Assembly (NCBI GenBank): GCA_030761205.1 | Contig: JAULJL010000027.1 | Location: 19,160,501 to 19,224,500, forward strand | Source: Fremontodendron californicum | Taxonomy: Eukaryota > Streptophyta > Magnoliopsida > Malvales > Malvaceae | DNA: 64,000 bases | Reading direction: 5' to 3' | Notes under the pieces: model-generated | Told to the model about the DNA's origin: nothing | Database searches by the model: none | The model's input: the letters and a program-made list of their open reading frames with translations, nothing else | Position numbers and translations under genes: made by a program | In this document: one piece after another, positions 32,510-44,244 of the stretch | Layout: each line of letters starts with the position of its first letter | Numbering within the stretch: the first letter of the stretch is position 1

Positions 32510-35500
32510 TGTAGACACCTAATTTTGTCCGGATCACAAAAACAAGTATGTTTTCTTCCTAAATTGAGGTTTCAGAATGTAAAAAGATTTTTTTTTCATC
32601 CTGCAAATGGTACTCCGAGACTTAGTTTAAGAGGGCGAACATAAAAAGTCAAACTTGAAAAAAATCAACCACGAAAAAAAGTCAATCTCGAAAAAGTCAA
32701 CCCCAAAAAGTCAACTACTAAAAAAGTCAACCCACTTTCAAAATCAAGATTTTAAGTTCAATTGAAAAATGGTGAAAGAATTTTGATAATCCGAGGTCTA
32801 CATTGAAAGATATGGAGTTCGGAAGTTGGGATTTAGAGATTCAGTAGAAAGGAAACCCTAATCCGAGAAATTTGAGGAAAAATGCTTAAACGATCAAATT
32901 GGTCAAAATTAAAGGTTCCAAATGAAAGATAAGCACTGACTACGGGTAATGGAGAAGCCACTTTCAAGAAAAACCGAAAGAAAAGTCAATCCGGGAGAAA
33001 ACTGAGAATTAGGGTTTTTAGTGGATTTCGGTAAAATCGGGAAGAATCACAGAAATGGCCTGACTTGGTAAGACCAAAGCCCCCAATGGATGAGGAATGA
33101 TTAAAAAGGGACAGCCCAAGGCTCGGCTTGAAGAAAATCTAAAAATCGGACTTGTTTTGAGCAAAACCGGGTTTCGGAGGCAAAAGAGCAAAATTGGAAA
33201 ATTTGGGAAAAATAGCAAATGAACTCCAAAATTTCTGAAAATTTGCAAATCTCAATCTTAAACCATTTGAAAGAGATTTTCAAAAGAAAATCTTGATTCG
33301 GAGTTCGTTTGCAAAATGGCCAAATCCCGGGCTTCTTATGTAGTAATTCAAAAAGAAAAATCCCGAAAAAATAGCAAATGAACTCCAAATCTTTTGAAAA
33401 TTTTCAAATCTCATTTTTAAATTATTTGGAAGAGATTTGTGAGAGAAATTCTTGATTCGGAGTTCGTTTGCGAAATGGCCAAATCCCGGGCCTCCAATGC
33501 AATAAATCAAGAAGATAAATCCCAGAAAAATAGCAAATGGACTCCAAAAATTCTGAAATTTTGCAAATATCATTTTTAAATTATTTGGAAGAGATTGGAA
33601 AAATAAAATCTTGATTCGAAGTTCGTTTGCAAAATGGCCAAATCCCGAGCTCTTATGCAATAATTCAAGCCGATAAATCCCGAAAAAATACCAAATGAGC
33701 TCCAAAATTATGACAAATTCTAGATCACACTTTTAAATTATTTGGAAGATATTGGTGAAGAAAAATCTTTATTTGGAGCTCGTTTAGAAAATAGTAAAAT
33801 GTAGGGGCATAAAAGGGCATTTTTGGAAGAAAAAATCCAAATAAATAGCAAACGAACTCAGATAATTTTGAAAACTTCCAGAACTCAATGTTTTATTATT
33901 TTGGAAGTATTAAAAAAATAAAAATTGAATTTGGAGTCCGTTTGACATTTATTTGCATCCGGGGGGCAAAACGGTCATTTCACCCAAGCAACCGAAAAGG
34001 GCTTCTTTGGGCCTTTCAAAAAATCAGACTTGGGCTGGAAAAGAGAAGTGATGGCCTGCCAAGGCCCAAATAAAGGAGGAAGCTTCTAATTTTTGAATCA
34101 AATGGCTAAAAATTAAGAGTTAGTTGGAGATTCTCTTTGATCAAGTCATTGTGATTAAGCCACATAGGCCAAGAGAGAGTGTCAACATTATTCTTGAACA
34201 GCTATAATTTGGGACAGCTGATATGCTAATCTAAGGGTGATAATTTCATGATTTTTTCACCTTGAATTATTAGCCATTTGATGGAAAATTGGTTACAAAA
34301 AAATGACAACATCCTTGAGGATTTAGGGGGCATTCGGCCAGCACTTGTAGGAGGTTCAGAATTTCATTTTTACACTTAATTTTTGCTGAGTTCTCTTGGT
34401 TTTTACTTTTTTTTTCTCTCTTTGGTTGAAGGAAAAAAGAAAAAGTTTAGAAAAGAAAGGAAAGGAAAGGAAAGTTTGAAGAGATAAAGCTTGAAATATA
34501 GCTTCTTGAGGTTGCTCTTGAGCACCAACTCTTACACTTTCTTGATTTCCATTCTTAGTTCTGCTATTTTAATTACTATTTGGTGAGTTTCCTTTTTAAA
34601 TAAATGTTTTTTATTGTTCTTTTTAAGTTCTTTCTTCATCTCTTTCTTAAATATATTTTTTACAATTTTTTCTACAATATTCTCACCATGGCCGAATGGA
34701 CTATAGTTTTTATTAATGTTGTTGTTTTGGTTTATTTTATCATGTTGTTTATGTTATTTTCTTTGATCTTGATGTTTTAAATGTTATTCTACTTCATATA
34801 CTTGAGTTATATTTTAATTTGGTTGCTTTGTTTGTTTCCATTTATGTTTTAAATATCATGTTCTTGCATTTTTAATTTTCTGTTTTCATGATGTTTAAAT
34901 TTGTTGGTGTTCTATATTTAGTATATCAAGTGTTTGTGAAAATGCTTGTGTTGTGTTTGCATGATTTGAGTGTTATATTTTAGTTGAGCATGTTAGTATA
35001 TCAAGTGTTTGTGAAAATGCTTGTTAGTATCTCTACTTTGTGTTTGCATGATTTGAGTGTTATATTTTAGTTTGCATGTTAGTAGACCAAGTATTTGTGA
35101 AAATGTCATGCTTGCTAGTTACATAGGCCATTCGGCCACTCCTTGAATTTTTGCATTCTTGACATGTTAGTTGATAGGTTAGCATTTGCATGATATTTGG
35201 TTGAGTTTTTGGTTTAAGCATGCTTTGTGTTTGTGAAAATGCCATGCATATTTTAGTTATTAGGTTTGGTTCATTTTTCCATGCATGTTCATGCATTTTA
35301 GGTCTAGGTTGCATTAAATGCCATGCAAGTTCATTTAGGTCTAGGTCACTATATGAATGCCATGCATTTTTTTTCATGACATTTAGGTTTAAACTCATGC
35401 ATTTCATGCACTATGTTTGCTGTAATTTTTTCATGCATTTCATGTTCATGCCACTTGAATAATGACTTGAGCCAATTAATGGTTTAAAGTCATGCTCTCT

Positions 35501-37541
35501 TGAGCATACTTGTGGGAAATTAAAGTTTGTCAAATTGATTATTTTACCTTCGTGATTTTTTTTACTTAGCCAATTTTTTTCTAACTTTTAGAAAGTCCTA
35601 GCTACTGTTTGTGAGTCATTTTGTGAGTCTTAAATATTTTTACTTTGATTTTTAAATGATTTTATCAAAGGCAAAAATGTATTTTGGCAAAACAGTTTTT
35701 TCACCCAGTACTCGTACTTTTCCGATTTTTCTGGGAGTTCATATTTAATCAGAAAATTAAGCTGATTTTTTCCCATGTAGTTTTACATGTCTTGAGTCTC
35801 CTGTATGTTTTTTAGAATTTTTTGAATTTTTAAAAATAGGGTGAAAAATCGTGGCTTAAAACGAGACAGTGGAGTCAGAATTGAATTTAAAGAAAAATCA
35901 TTTTTCTGTTTTGGTTAAGTTACTTAGAGGGGGCTGATTAGGAAGGTTAGTTACTGACTTAGGGTAGTTTCTAAGCCTTTTTAAACACTAAAAATGATTT
36001 TTAAAGTCTCGGGTTAAGGTAGTCAAGTCCGGATTTTTAAACTTAGGAAATTAGAGCCATTTTTAAAAAAATAGCCCAGTTTTTATTTTTAATTCAAGCT
36101 TTTCAAAATTGTTTTCAAACAATCACAAAGTATTTTGGTTTTAGAATATTTAATTGACATATTTTCCTAAGGTAGCCGGATATCTTTTTAGATATACGGA
36201 TTTCCTTAATTAAAGGAAAAAAATACATTTTCATGCATTGCATTTTCCATATTCATGCATTTGATATAATATGTGATTTTTGCTATGATAATTTTTATGA
36301 TATTGTTATGATTTTGAGTTATGTTATATTTTTTATTATATGATTTGGAATATTTCGTGATGTCCTATACTTTTTATTTAGTTATTTTTGTCATATTATT
36401 TAGCATATACTATGTTCATGCATTATTATTTTTATTCTTATTTTCATGCATATTATATGATAGCAGTATTTTATATTTTATGTCATTTAGATTATATGCC
36501 ATATCATTCATATTTGCCATGTCGTTTAAATCATTTCATTTCATATAGAATATGTATGTTACTTAGGTTATTTTATTTCATGTAGAATATATTATGTTAC
36601 TTAGGTTATTTTATTTCATTTAGAATATATCATATGACTTAGGATATTGCATCTCATGTAGAATATATTATGTTACTTAGGTCATTTCATTTCATTTATA
36701 ATATGTCATATAACTTAGGACATTTCATTTCATTTAGAATATGCTAAGGCATTTAAATTATATCATATCATTTAGGAAGCATTATATTATTTAGATTTTG
36801 CTATGTCATTTTATTTATGTCATGCACATACATATTCATATTTTTTTAAAATGTTTTCAAAAGGATAGTGATTTTTCAATAAAAAATAAAGATATTCCCG
36901 AGTTAAAATAATTCATGAGTACTCTACCGGGTTTGCTGGAGGGAATATCATCAATTATCATTAATAAAGGAATATCTTTCTTTCAAAAAAGGAGAATGAT
37001 TCGGAAAGTTTTCCAAATTAATAAAAATTTCTATATTTTGCCACGTTTGTTGGGGAATATAGGAAAATTTTGAATTTATAAATTTCGAATCATTTTCAAT
37101 TAAAAATGGAATTATTTTTCTTTAAATTGGGAATTAATTTGAAATACTAAATTTAAAACCAACTTTTTACCGAGATTTGAGATAACACACGATTAATAAG
37201 GTACCATTTTATACGGGTGTTGTGGGGGTGCTAATCCTTCCCCGCATGTAACTGAGTCCCGAACCCGTTTCTTTGATTTCTCTGGTTTAAACGCAGACTT
37301 GAAATTGTTTAAAAATGTTTTAATTAATTTTTAAAATATTTTATAAAACCGGTTTTAATAGGTGGCCGATCACACCTAGCTAAAAAAGATTGGTGGCGAC
37401 TCCATGTCTTTGTCAAGGTTATTTTCAAAACCTTCAATTTTATAGAGGAATTAAGTCCACTTTTCCTCGATTTTTTTTAAAGTATCGCTTAACGAATAAT
37501 AAATTCTTGCGATGAGACTCGTTATTTTTTAGGTTGCGACA
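32510..37541 (+). repeat. 3' LTR of element B
   Basis: 5032 bases, TGTAGACACC...GGTTGCGACA. It includes the ~160-base repeat array at 33160-33950. The minus-strand RT frame of element A resumes at 37542. Confidence 0.85.
33160..33950 (+). repeat. ~160-base repeat array in the 3' LTR of element B
   Basis: Counterpart of 9180-9960, with the same 'gattcggagttcgtttgc' units. Open minus-strand frames here are artefacts. Confidence 0.8.
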
Positions 37542-38639
37542 ACGGGCAATGTAATTCAATCTTCCCAGAAATCCTTTTACTTCTTTCTGTGTCCGGGGTG
37601 GGGATAAGATCTGGATGGCGCATATTTTGTCAGGGTCTACTTCAATTCCTTTCTCATTAACAATAAAGCCGAGTAAGTTCTGGATGGCGCACATTTTGTC
37701 AGGGATTGAGCTTAAGCTGGAACTTCCTTAACCGACCGAACAACTTTCTCAGACTAACAACATGGTCTTCATCTTCACGCGACTTTGCGATCATATCGTC
37801 GACATAAATCTCTACTTCTTGGTGCATCATATCATGAAAGAGGGTCACCATTGCTCTTTGATAAGTCGCACCGGCATTCTTTAGCCCAAATACCATAACT
37901 TTATAATAAAAAGTCCCCCACATTGTCACAAATGTGGTTTTTTCCATGTCTTCTGGTGCCATCTTGATTTGGTTATAGCCCGAAAATCCATCTATAAATG
38001 AGAACAATGAGTGCCTGGTGGTATTATCCACCAAGGTATCGATATAGGGTATATGGAAAACTATCTTTCGAACTAGCTTTGTTTAGGTCATGATAATCAA
38101 CACACATCCGTACTTTCCCTTCTTTCTTCGGGACTGGGACTATATTCGCCATCCATTCAGGATACTTGGCGACTTTCAAAAATCCTGCATCGAACTATTT
38201 TTTTACTTCTTCTTTGACTTTTAGGAGCATTTCAGGCTTCATTCGTCTCAACTTTTTCTTTACCGGTTTGCATTCTGGCCCTAAGGGCAAACGGTGCACC
38301 ACGATATTCATATCAAGCCCTGGCATGTCCTGATAGGACCATGCGAACACATCCGTATATTTATGGAGCAATTTTATCAATTCTTGCTTTTTTGTCACTG
38401 AAAGTGAAGTGCCAATTTTTATTTCCTTCTTATAATTCTCATTTTCCAGATTTACAAACTCCGTTATCTTCTGATGAGGCATAATTTGCTTTTCTTCTGA
38501 CTCTAATCTCAACAAGTCAGGAGGTAAGTCATAGTTTTCAGCAATCTCTTCATCGTTAATTTCATCGATATCAACACATTTCTCAAAATTGATTTCCGAA
38601 CCATCGATGAGATTGTTTTCGCATTCATTAATAGGGGAC
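37542..38639 (-). pseudogene. Reverse transcriptase of element A, broken
   Basis: Copies element RNA into DNA. From 38639: a linker ('HKYTDVFAWSYQDMPGLD'), a TAG at 38195-38197, then 'FDAGFLKVAKYPEWMANIVP', 'GKVRMCVDYHDLNKASSKD', a frameshift near 38050, the RT motif A region 'LFSFIDGFSGYNQIK', and motif C 'VEIYVDDMIAKS'. After 'KFQLKLNP' a stop and short foreign sequence (37672-37700) replace the normal residues. The frame then resumes with 'LLGFIVNEKGIEVDPDK' and reaches 'FLGRLNYIAR' at the junction with B. The YVDD catalytic motif is intact but the gene is dead. Confidence 0.85.
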
Positions 38640-38836
38640 CTAGAAAGGTGGAAGCAAAAGAATATAGATATTTGTATAGACAGGCAAATAAAAAAGATGA
38701 ACAAAAAAAACTAGCAAATGGATTGAAACAAAATGCATCATGGTTTGAAGACTATGCACAAAAAGAAACTTTCATAACACTCTTAGGCAAAAGTGTTTGA
38801 AGACTTAGTTTGTTAATCAGAAAGAGAACTAAATAC
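38640..38836 (-). other. Intron remnant between protease and RT, element A
   Basis: Minus strand: the protease-side frame ends near 38836 and the next homologous coding starts at 38639 after a pyrimidine-rich tract ending TTTCTAG. The position matches the intron of element D (58901-59120), and Ogre elements are known to have an intron here. With the visible GT at 38836 the phase is off by one, so an indel or another donor must be assumed. Confidence 0.5.
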
Positions 38837-39992
38837 AGCTGGTAATGTCTATAGCATGCCAATTTTTCAACTCAAATCCTAGGGGGCACGGGTAGATGGT
38901 CCCTTCCTCTGTTTTGCTTCTCTTTTCTTTCTCTTGCTCCAGCATCTGGATGCAGAATTCCGCGAACATTCCTTCCAAAATCATGATAGGCTTGGTTCCA
39001 ACTGGTGAATCGGGAAAAATAAAACCCGTCGATCGAAATGTCTCATAGAGATGGGGGATATATATCCTTCGGGTCTCTATCTCATAACCCCTTAGTCTTG
39101 CAAGCCTCTATTCTTTCCTTTCTCTTATCATTCTTTCTCTGTCCTCTCTGGTCGACTTGTATCCCAAACCAAACTTGTCTCATTTTCCAATCACACTTAT
39201 CCACCTTGGGATTCGTTGTAGGTCCTTTCCTAGACCGACCCCGGCTTGGCAACCTTTTCCAACCACCTGAACAAGGCTGTTTTGAGTGACGTAAGATAAA
39301 TGAGGCATAGGTATCTTAGAACCTTCTCCTACAAATATGGCATTAACAAACTCCAAGGTTCGAAAAGAGCATTCCCATGCTTCTTCGGTAGCCTCTATGT
39401 AGGGGATATTCGAGGGTTTTGATACAATCAAGTCTTCCTCTCCATCCACAATTATTACCTGTTCCTCAAACCTAAATTTTACCTTCTGATGCAGAGTGGA
39501 TGGAATAGCACCAGCCGTGTGAATCCAGGGTCTTCCCAGCAAGACATTGTACGAAGGGATGAAATCCATAACCTGGAAGGCGATATCAAATGTGCAAAGA
39601 CCAATCTGCATTGGTAAATCGATCTGTCCCACCACCTGTCTACGGCTCCCATCAAATGCCTGCACTATCATATGACTGTTCTTCATGTGGGACTTGTCGA
39701 TAGGCAATTTGACTAGTGTAGTCATAGGCATGACATTTAGCGCGGAACCATTGTTGATAAGCACTTTTGCAATGATATGGCCTTTGCATCGAACGATGAT
39801 ATGGAGGGCCTTGGTACTGCCTGTCCCTTCCGACTGGATTTCTTCATCGCTGAAAGCTATGAAATTATTGACAGCCACATTTCCTACAACTTGATCGAAC
39901 TTTTCTACATATACGTCATGAGCCACGTATGCCTCATTTAGTACTTTTAAGAGGGCCCTTCGTTGGGGTTCTGAATTCGTCAGCAATTCCAA
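38837..39992 (-). pseudogene. Aspartic protease and downstream linker of element A
   Basis: From 39992: 'ALLKVLNEAYVAHDVYVEKF', 'FIAFSDEEIQSEGTGSTKAL', then the active-site loop 'VLINNGSALNVMPM', where the catalytic Asp is Asn (element D has Asp), 'PSYNVLLGRPWIHTAGAIPS' and a G-patch-like 'GKGCQAGVGLGKDLQRI'. A stop is at 39180-39182. Past it the same frame continues ('DKFGLGYKSTREDRERM') with a further TAG, down to the intron remnant. The protease would cut the polyprotein; here it is inactive. Confidence 0.8.
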
Positions 39993-41208
39993 GATGGAAA
40001 TACGAGCTGGTGAGCATTTTAACTATTCCACCACACTATATTCGCTGTGTTTGATAAATTTGAAGAATTCATAGGCTTCCTCTTCTGTTACTATCTTGTT
40101 CTTTCTTTGCTCGACTTCGTTTTTCGAGATGATCTTTTTTTCATCAATTTTAGCTTTTCCTTTTTTGCCTTTTTATGCTGCTTCAGGTGTATAGCATCTC
40201 CCGCTTCTAATAAAACCTCCAATATCGGTAATGTCTACTGCAGTCGCAGAAACATTGAGTACTAGTGTAGTATTACTAGGTTCTGGTGATATAACTTCAC
40301 AGTCGTATTTCCAGGGCACAGTCTTACCATTCTTATGTGGAAAAGGGCCTGTTACTTCGATAGTTACTATCGGCATTGATACCCTCGATGTTTTTTTCAC
40401 TGACGAGTTCTAGGTTTCTTCATAGTAGATGACCATTGGCTTTGGCTTGACCCATTTAGTAGCCTTTGGTGTTTCCTCAATAACCACATCCACTGATTTT
40501 TCTTCCCGTTCTGTGAAGAATTTTGCTACACCGATATCCATCATTTCTTGAATCTTATCCTAAAAATTGGAGCATTGATCGATAGTATGTCCTACCAAGC
40601 CCCCGTAATACCTACAGAAGTATCCATTGTCTGATTCCAACCTCAAAAATTTTTGCCCCATGTTGACAGGTCTATACGCCCCACTTTAATCATAGTATTC
40701 AACACTTCTCCCAGATGAGTCCGGACGTCCTCAACCCTGGGTAGCACCCGACACCCTTTTCCTTCCACTGTTGCATTCACTATCGATTTCTCATGATCAG
40801 GTAATGGATTTGTAGTGACGTTAGGCTCTCCCTTGGTTGTGAAGTTTAGATAACCAGTCCTGATCAGGCTTTGCACCTTGTGTTTAAAGGCAGTGTAATT
40901 CTCTAGAGAATGACCCAGGTTGCCTCCGTGATAATCACAATTCACGTTTGGGTCGTACCACCTTGGATATGGGGGTTTCATGGGTTCAAGGAACACGGGT
41001 GCTACTAAGTGGTTTTGGATTAGCTTGGGGAAGAGTTGGGTGTATGTCATGGGAATGGGGTCGAATGGGGGTCTTGGTTGAAACTGTTGGGGTCCCCTTT
41101 GGTTTGTCCCTACATTATTGATTGGATTGGATGGGTTAGGAACAGGTGCAGGGGTTGTGTATATGGGCGCTGGCATGGGTGATGGTGAATATACTAGCAT
41201 CGATGGTC
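39993..41208 (-). pseudogene. gag C-terminal half of element A, broken
   Basis: Starts at the D insertion point. 40643-41200 is open: Pro-rich linker, 'RPPFDPIPMTYTQLFPKLIQ', 'MKPPYPRWYDPNVNCDYHGG' and a zinc-like motif whose last Cys is Tyr. A degenerate second zinc region (about 40550-40640) and 'VTGPFPHKNGKTVPWKYDCE' (40173-40400) follow, then the acidic linker to protease with stops. The capsid part is beyond the D insertion. Confidence 0.75.
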
Positions 41209-41495
41209 TATAGACACCGGATTTTATCCGGGTTTAAATTTATTTTTTATTAAATAAAAACAAAAAAAATTCGAAACCAAAAAAAAAAAGATAAATCAGA
41301 AAAAAAAAAGGATAAAATCGAAACAAAAGAAAAGGAAAAAGTTCAAAAAAATTCGAAATTAAAGAAAACAAATTTGGGTCGGAATGAATCTCTTTTTTGG
41401 ATTGAGATGGGACTCTGAAAAATGTGATTGGAACAAAATATACTTCTTGATCAGATTGAAAACTCCTAACTAGAGTAGAACTCAATTTCTTTCTC

Positions 41496-41502
41496 TATAT
41501 AA
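41496..41502 (+). promoter_or_regulatory. Probable TATA box in the LTR of element D
   Basis: TATATAA in 'tttctctatataatgaaccc', about 290 bases into the LTR and followed by a CA-rich stretch suited to a transcription start. Only this one LTR is visible, so no conservation check is possible. Confidence 0.5.
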
Positions 41503-42299
41503 TGAACCCAAGCATCACACATCAAGATCACAAGCAGAAAGCATAGAATTTCGAAATATAAAAGAAGATCAAAAGAAAAATATTTTTTTTGTGAAAAATT
41601 TGAAATTTGAGAGAGTGAGTGCTAAGGTTTGTTTTGAAAAGATTTTTGTAAGGGAAAGTCTAGGTTTTAATTAGAGGAAGCATAGGCTACAAGGTGGTGA
41701 CCATTCGACGATCAACGGAGTAGATCGGAGGAGGTAAAGTTTCGAGTTTTGGTTTCAGATCTAGAAAATTCTAGAGAGATTTGGGTGAAACTAATTTGGC
41801 TTTTGAGTCGAGTAGATCGAGAGGAATTTTTTAAGAGTTTTTTTGGAATTTTTCGAGCACCGGCGGCGACGACGACGGCAGCGGCGATGACGATGATGGC
41901 AGCAATGACGATCAGCGGTGAGCGACGGTGGTACCCACCAAAATCTGTGTTCTGATCAGTGTTCTTGAGAGGAAGAAATTTCAGAGAGAAAAAAGCTTTT
42001 TTTTTTAAAATCAGGTATGCAAATCAATAAAAAAAAATGGTTTTAAGGTGACATGTGGGTCGGGCCAAGCGACCCGCGCCTGGGCCCGACCCGTATGTCT
42101 GTCTCTTTTTTTTTTTCTTCTGTTTCTTCTTTTTGTTTTTTTGTTTGTTTTTTGTTTATTTCTTTTTTTATTAATTATTTTCTTCATTATTACTAATTTT
42201 ATTTTAAGTTTTTTTTGCAGGTTTTATTTTGTGAATTATTTGTTATTTGTTTACTAATTAGTTGTTATTAAATATTTTATTAACCATTGATTTCTTAAA

Positions 42300-42425
42300 A
42301 TAAAAATAAAAAAAGTTTAATTAATATTTAGTAACTACTATTATTATTAATTATTATTAATTATTATTATATTATATTATATTATATTATATTATATTAT
42401 TATATTATATTATTAACTATTATAT
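42300..42425 (+). repeat. AT microsatellite in the LTR of element D
   Basis: Runs of TTATTA and TATTATAT make a simple-sequence stretch within the U5 side of the LTR. Confidence 0.8.
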
Positions 42426-43443
42426 TTACTTAGTATTATTAACCATTTATTTATTTATTGATAAAAATATTCTAATTAATTAAGTTTTAATTGAAGATTA
42501 GTTATTTTTAAAATTAATAAATTGAGATTTTTTCCAATTATGAAATTCAAAGAAATTACGAATGGTTGATTTCTGAGAAATTTCTAAGTGATAAATTTCT
42601 CTTAAAAATTCTCCAGAATGAATGGAAGGATTTTTTAGGAGATTATTTTCAATACCAATAAAAATCAATTTTTTTTTTTTTTAAGAATAATTAATTTTCA
42701 ACACCTTTCTCAAAATGATTTTCCATAATAAATGCTTAATTAAAATCGAATGATAAATTAAAATTTTTTTCGATGATGAAATTCAAGAAAGTTGTGAATG
42801 GATAATTTTTAAGAAATTTCTAGTTGAGAAAATTTCTCTTAAAAATTCTCCAGAACGAATGGAAGAATATTCTAAGGGATAATTTTCGATATTAAGATCA
42901 GAATTTATTTTTCGAACAAACATTTATAAAATGTGGATTAATTTTGGAAGATTAATTTAAGAGAAATAATTTTGTTAAATGATCTAATTTTTCCGACGAC
43001 GAGCCTCTTCAATAGAACGAATGGTTTCTTTTGAATACTCTTGAGGTGAGGAAATATTTTTTAGTAATTTCTCCAGAATGAATGGAAGAAAGACCTAAAA
43101 AATAATCTCCGAGATTTCTAACTTTAACAATTAAAATGAAAATAGGATAGACAAGACCATTTAATTAAGACTTTTTAAGTATCACAAGACTAATTAGGTA
43201 CTATCTCTTAGATAGGCGTTGTGAGGGTGCTAATCCTTCCTCACACGTAACCGTACTCCCGAACCTAGTTCTGATAAGTAGACCAGAACCTATCCTTTTT
43301 AAGGTGCCTTAGTCAAGCTTAGGATTACTTTAAATAGGATAGATTCGTATAGGTGACTAATCACACCTAGATTAGATGATTAGTGGCGACTCCATGATTT
43401 GTGTCTAGCATGCTGAATTCGTATTTGGCACGTTATGACAGTT

Positions 43444-43461
43444 TGGCGACTCCACTGGGGA
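43444..43461 (+). other. Primer-binding site of element D (tRNA-Arg type)
   Basis: TGGCGACTCCACTGGGGA, identical to that of element B, three bases after the LTR. Confidence 0.78.
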
Positions 43462-44244
43462 AATACTTAGAGAGTCGAGCCATAGATTAGTCTTGTGATA
43501 CTTCAGGTTTGAAATATTTGGTCTTAAGTGTTTAATTTTTTATCTTTATTTTGATTTTGATTTTGTTATTTGTACTAACAACTTTTGTTTCTTATACATT
43601 TGTGGGAAGAAGAAGGTTTGAATGTCCCTTCGCACACATGACACATTGTATATCATAAAGCCCTATACCCGGGCTCGTCCATTTTAGGAGGGGGTAAAGT
43701 ACCTACGCCTTCGAGGGGTGAAAACCTCCGTAATGGCTAGTGAAACACCTTCAGAGTGTAAAGTACCAAAGTTTTTGAGAGGTGATAACCTCCGCCATAA
43801 CTTTGGAAAATACTCTCACCCGAATTGAACCCTTCCGGTTGGAGCCTATAATGGGTGAGGAATGGGGTGCCTTACTCATTCCACATGGATGATGTTAAGG
43901 AGCAATTTGGGGACCTTTTTAGCTTGGTCAAGTATCCTAAACCCAGCATATAAACAAAAATTAAATGGCCAAACTTTAAGATAGAGCCATGTCCATCCTT
44001 ATATAGAGAAGAATCCGAACTTAGGACACATGAAGGGACATTTCTTACCCTATACTTTTCATTAACATGATGCTTGTTTATCTGACACATTTGATTTATG
44101 CTCACCATGATGATGTAGTGCTTACACATGTTGTTGTATTTTTATAAGCTTGTTGATATAATATCTAACTGTTTGTTTCTTTCTTTTCATACATCATGCA
44201 TCTTTATAAAGTCATCTTGCCACATAACGGTTTAGATAAAAAGA
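43462..44244 (+). other. Untranslated leader of element D
   Basis: Non-coding. The pair of ~64-base units starting at 43695 and 43759 ('taaagtacc...cctccg') matches the pair in element B (13891, 13951). A following 'gaggaatggggtgccttact' to 'gagcaatttggggacc' block is also shared with B. Nothing else is recognised. Confidence 0.65.

Larger units (their letters stand above)
8519..37541 (+). mobile_element. Element B: gag-only Ogre/Tat-type retrotransposon with ~5 kb LTRs
   Basis: Plus-strand element with LTRs 8519-13501 and 32510-37541, a tRNA-Arg-type primer site, a leader shared with element D, two gag-like modules, a long non-coding stretch with a minisatellite, and a polypurine tract. I see no protease, RT, RNase H or integrase, so it would depend on enzymes from a relative. 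It is inserted in the RT of element A and is itself interrupted by LOG-RE1 (17555-27110). The LTRs differ clearly by eye, so B is older than LOG-RE1. Confidence 0.85.
37542..41208 (-). mobile_element. Element A, proximal segment: gag, protease, RT (minus strand)
   Basis: Upstream half of element A, reading from 41208 down: end of gag, aspartic protease, an intron remnant and RT up to the point where element B was inserted. On the right it is cut by the LTR of element D at 41209, so the 5' LTR and the start of gag lie beyond the window. Confidence 0.85.
41209..43440 (+). repeat. 5' LTR of element D
   Basis: Begins TATAGACACC (relatives begin TGTAGACACC, so a G-to-A change at base 2 is likely) and ends GTTATGACA just before the primer site. 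2232 bases. It contains a TATA box at 41496-41502, a GC-rich codon-repeat-like stretch at 41860-41925, a (TTA)n/(TATTA)n microsatellite at about 42340-42420, and two related blocks near 42540-42660 and 42770-42880 with 'aaaaattctccagaa'. No gene is supported. Confidence 0.75.

Noticed and set aside
41749..41955. 68-codon frame with Ala/Thr/Met repeats in the LTR of element D
   Set aside because: GC-rich trinucleotide-like stretch in a transcribed leader; may act as an upstream ORF but there is no evidence.
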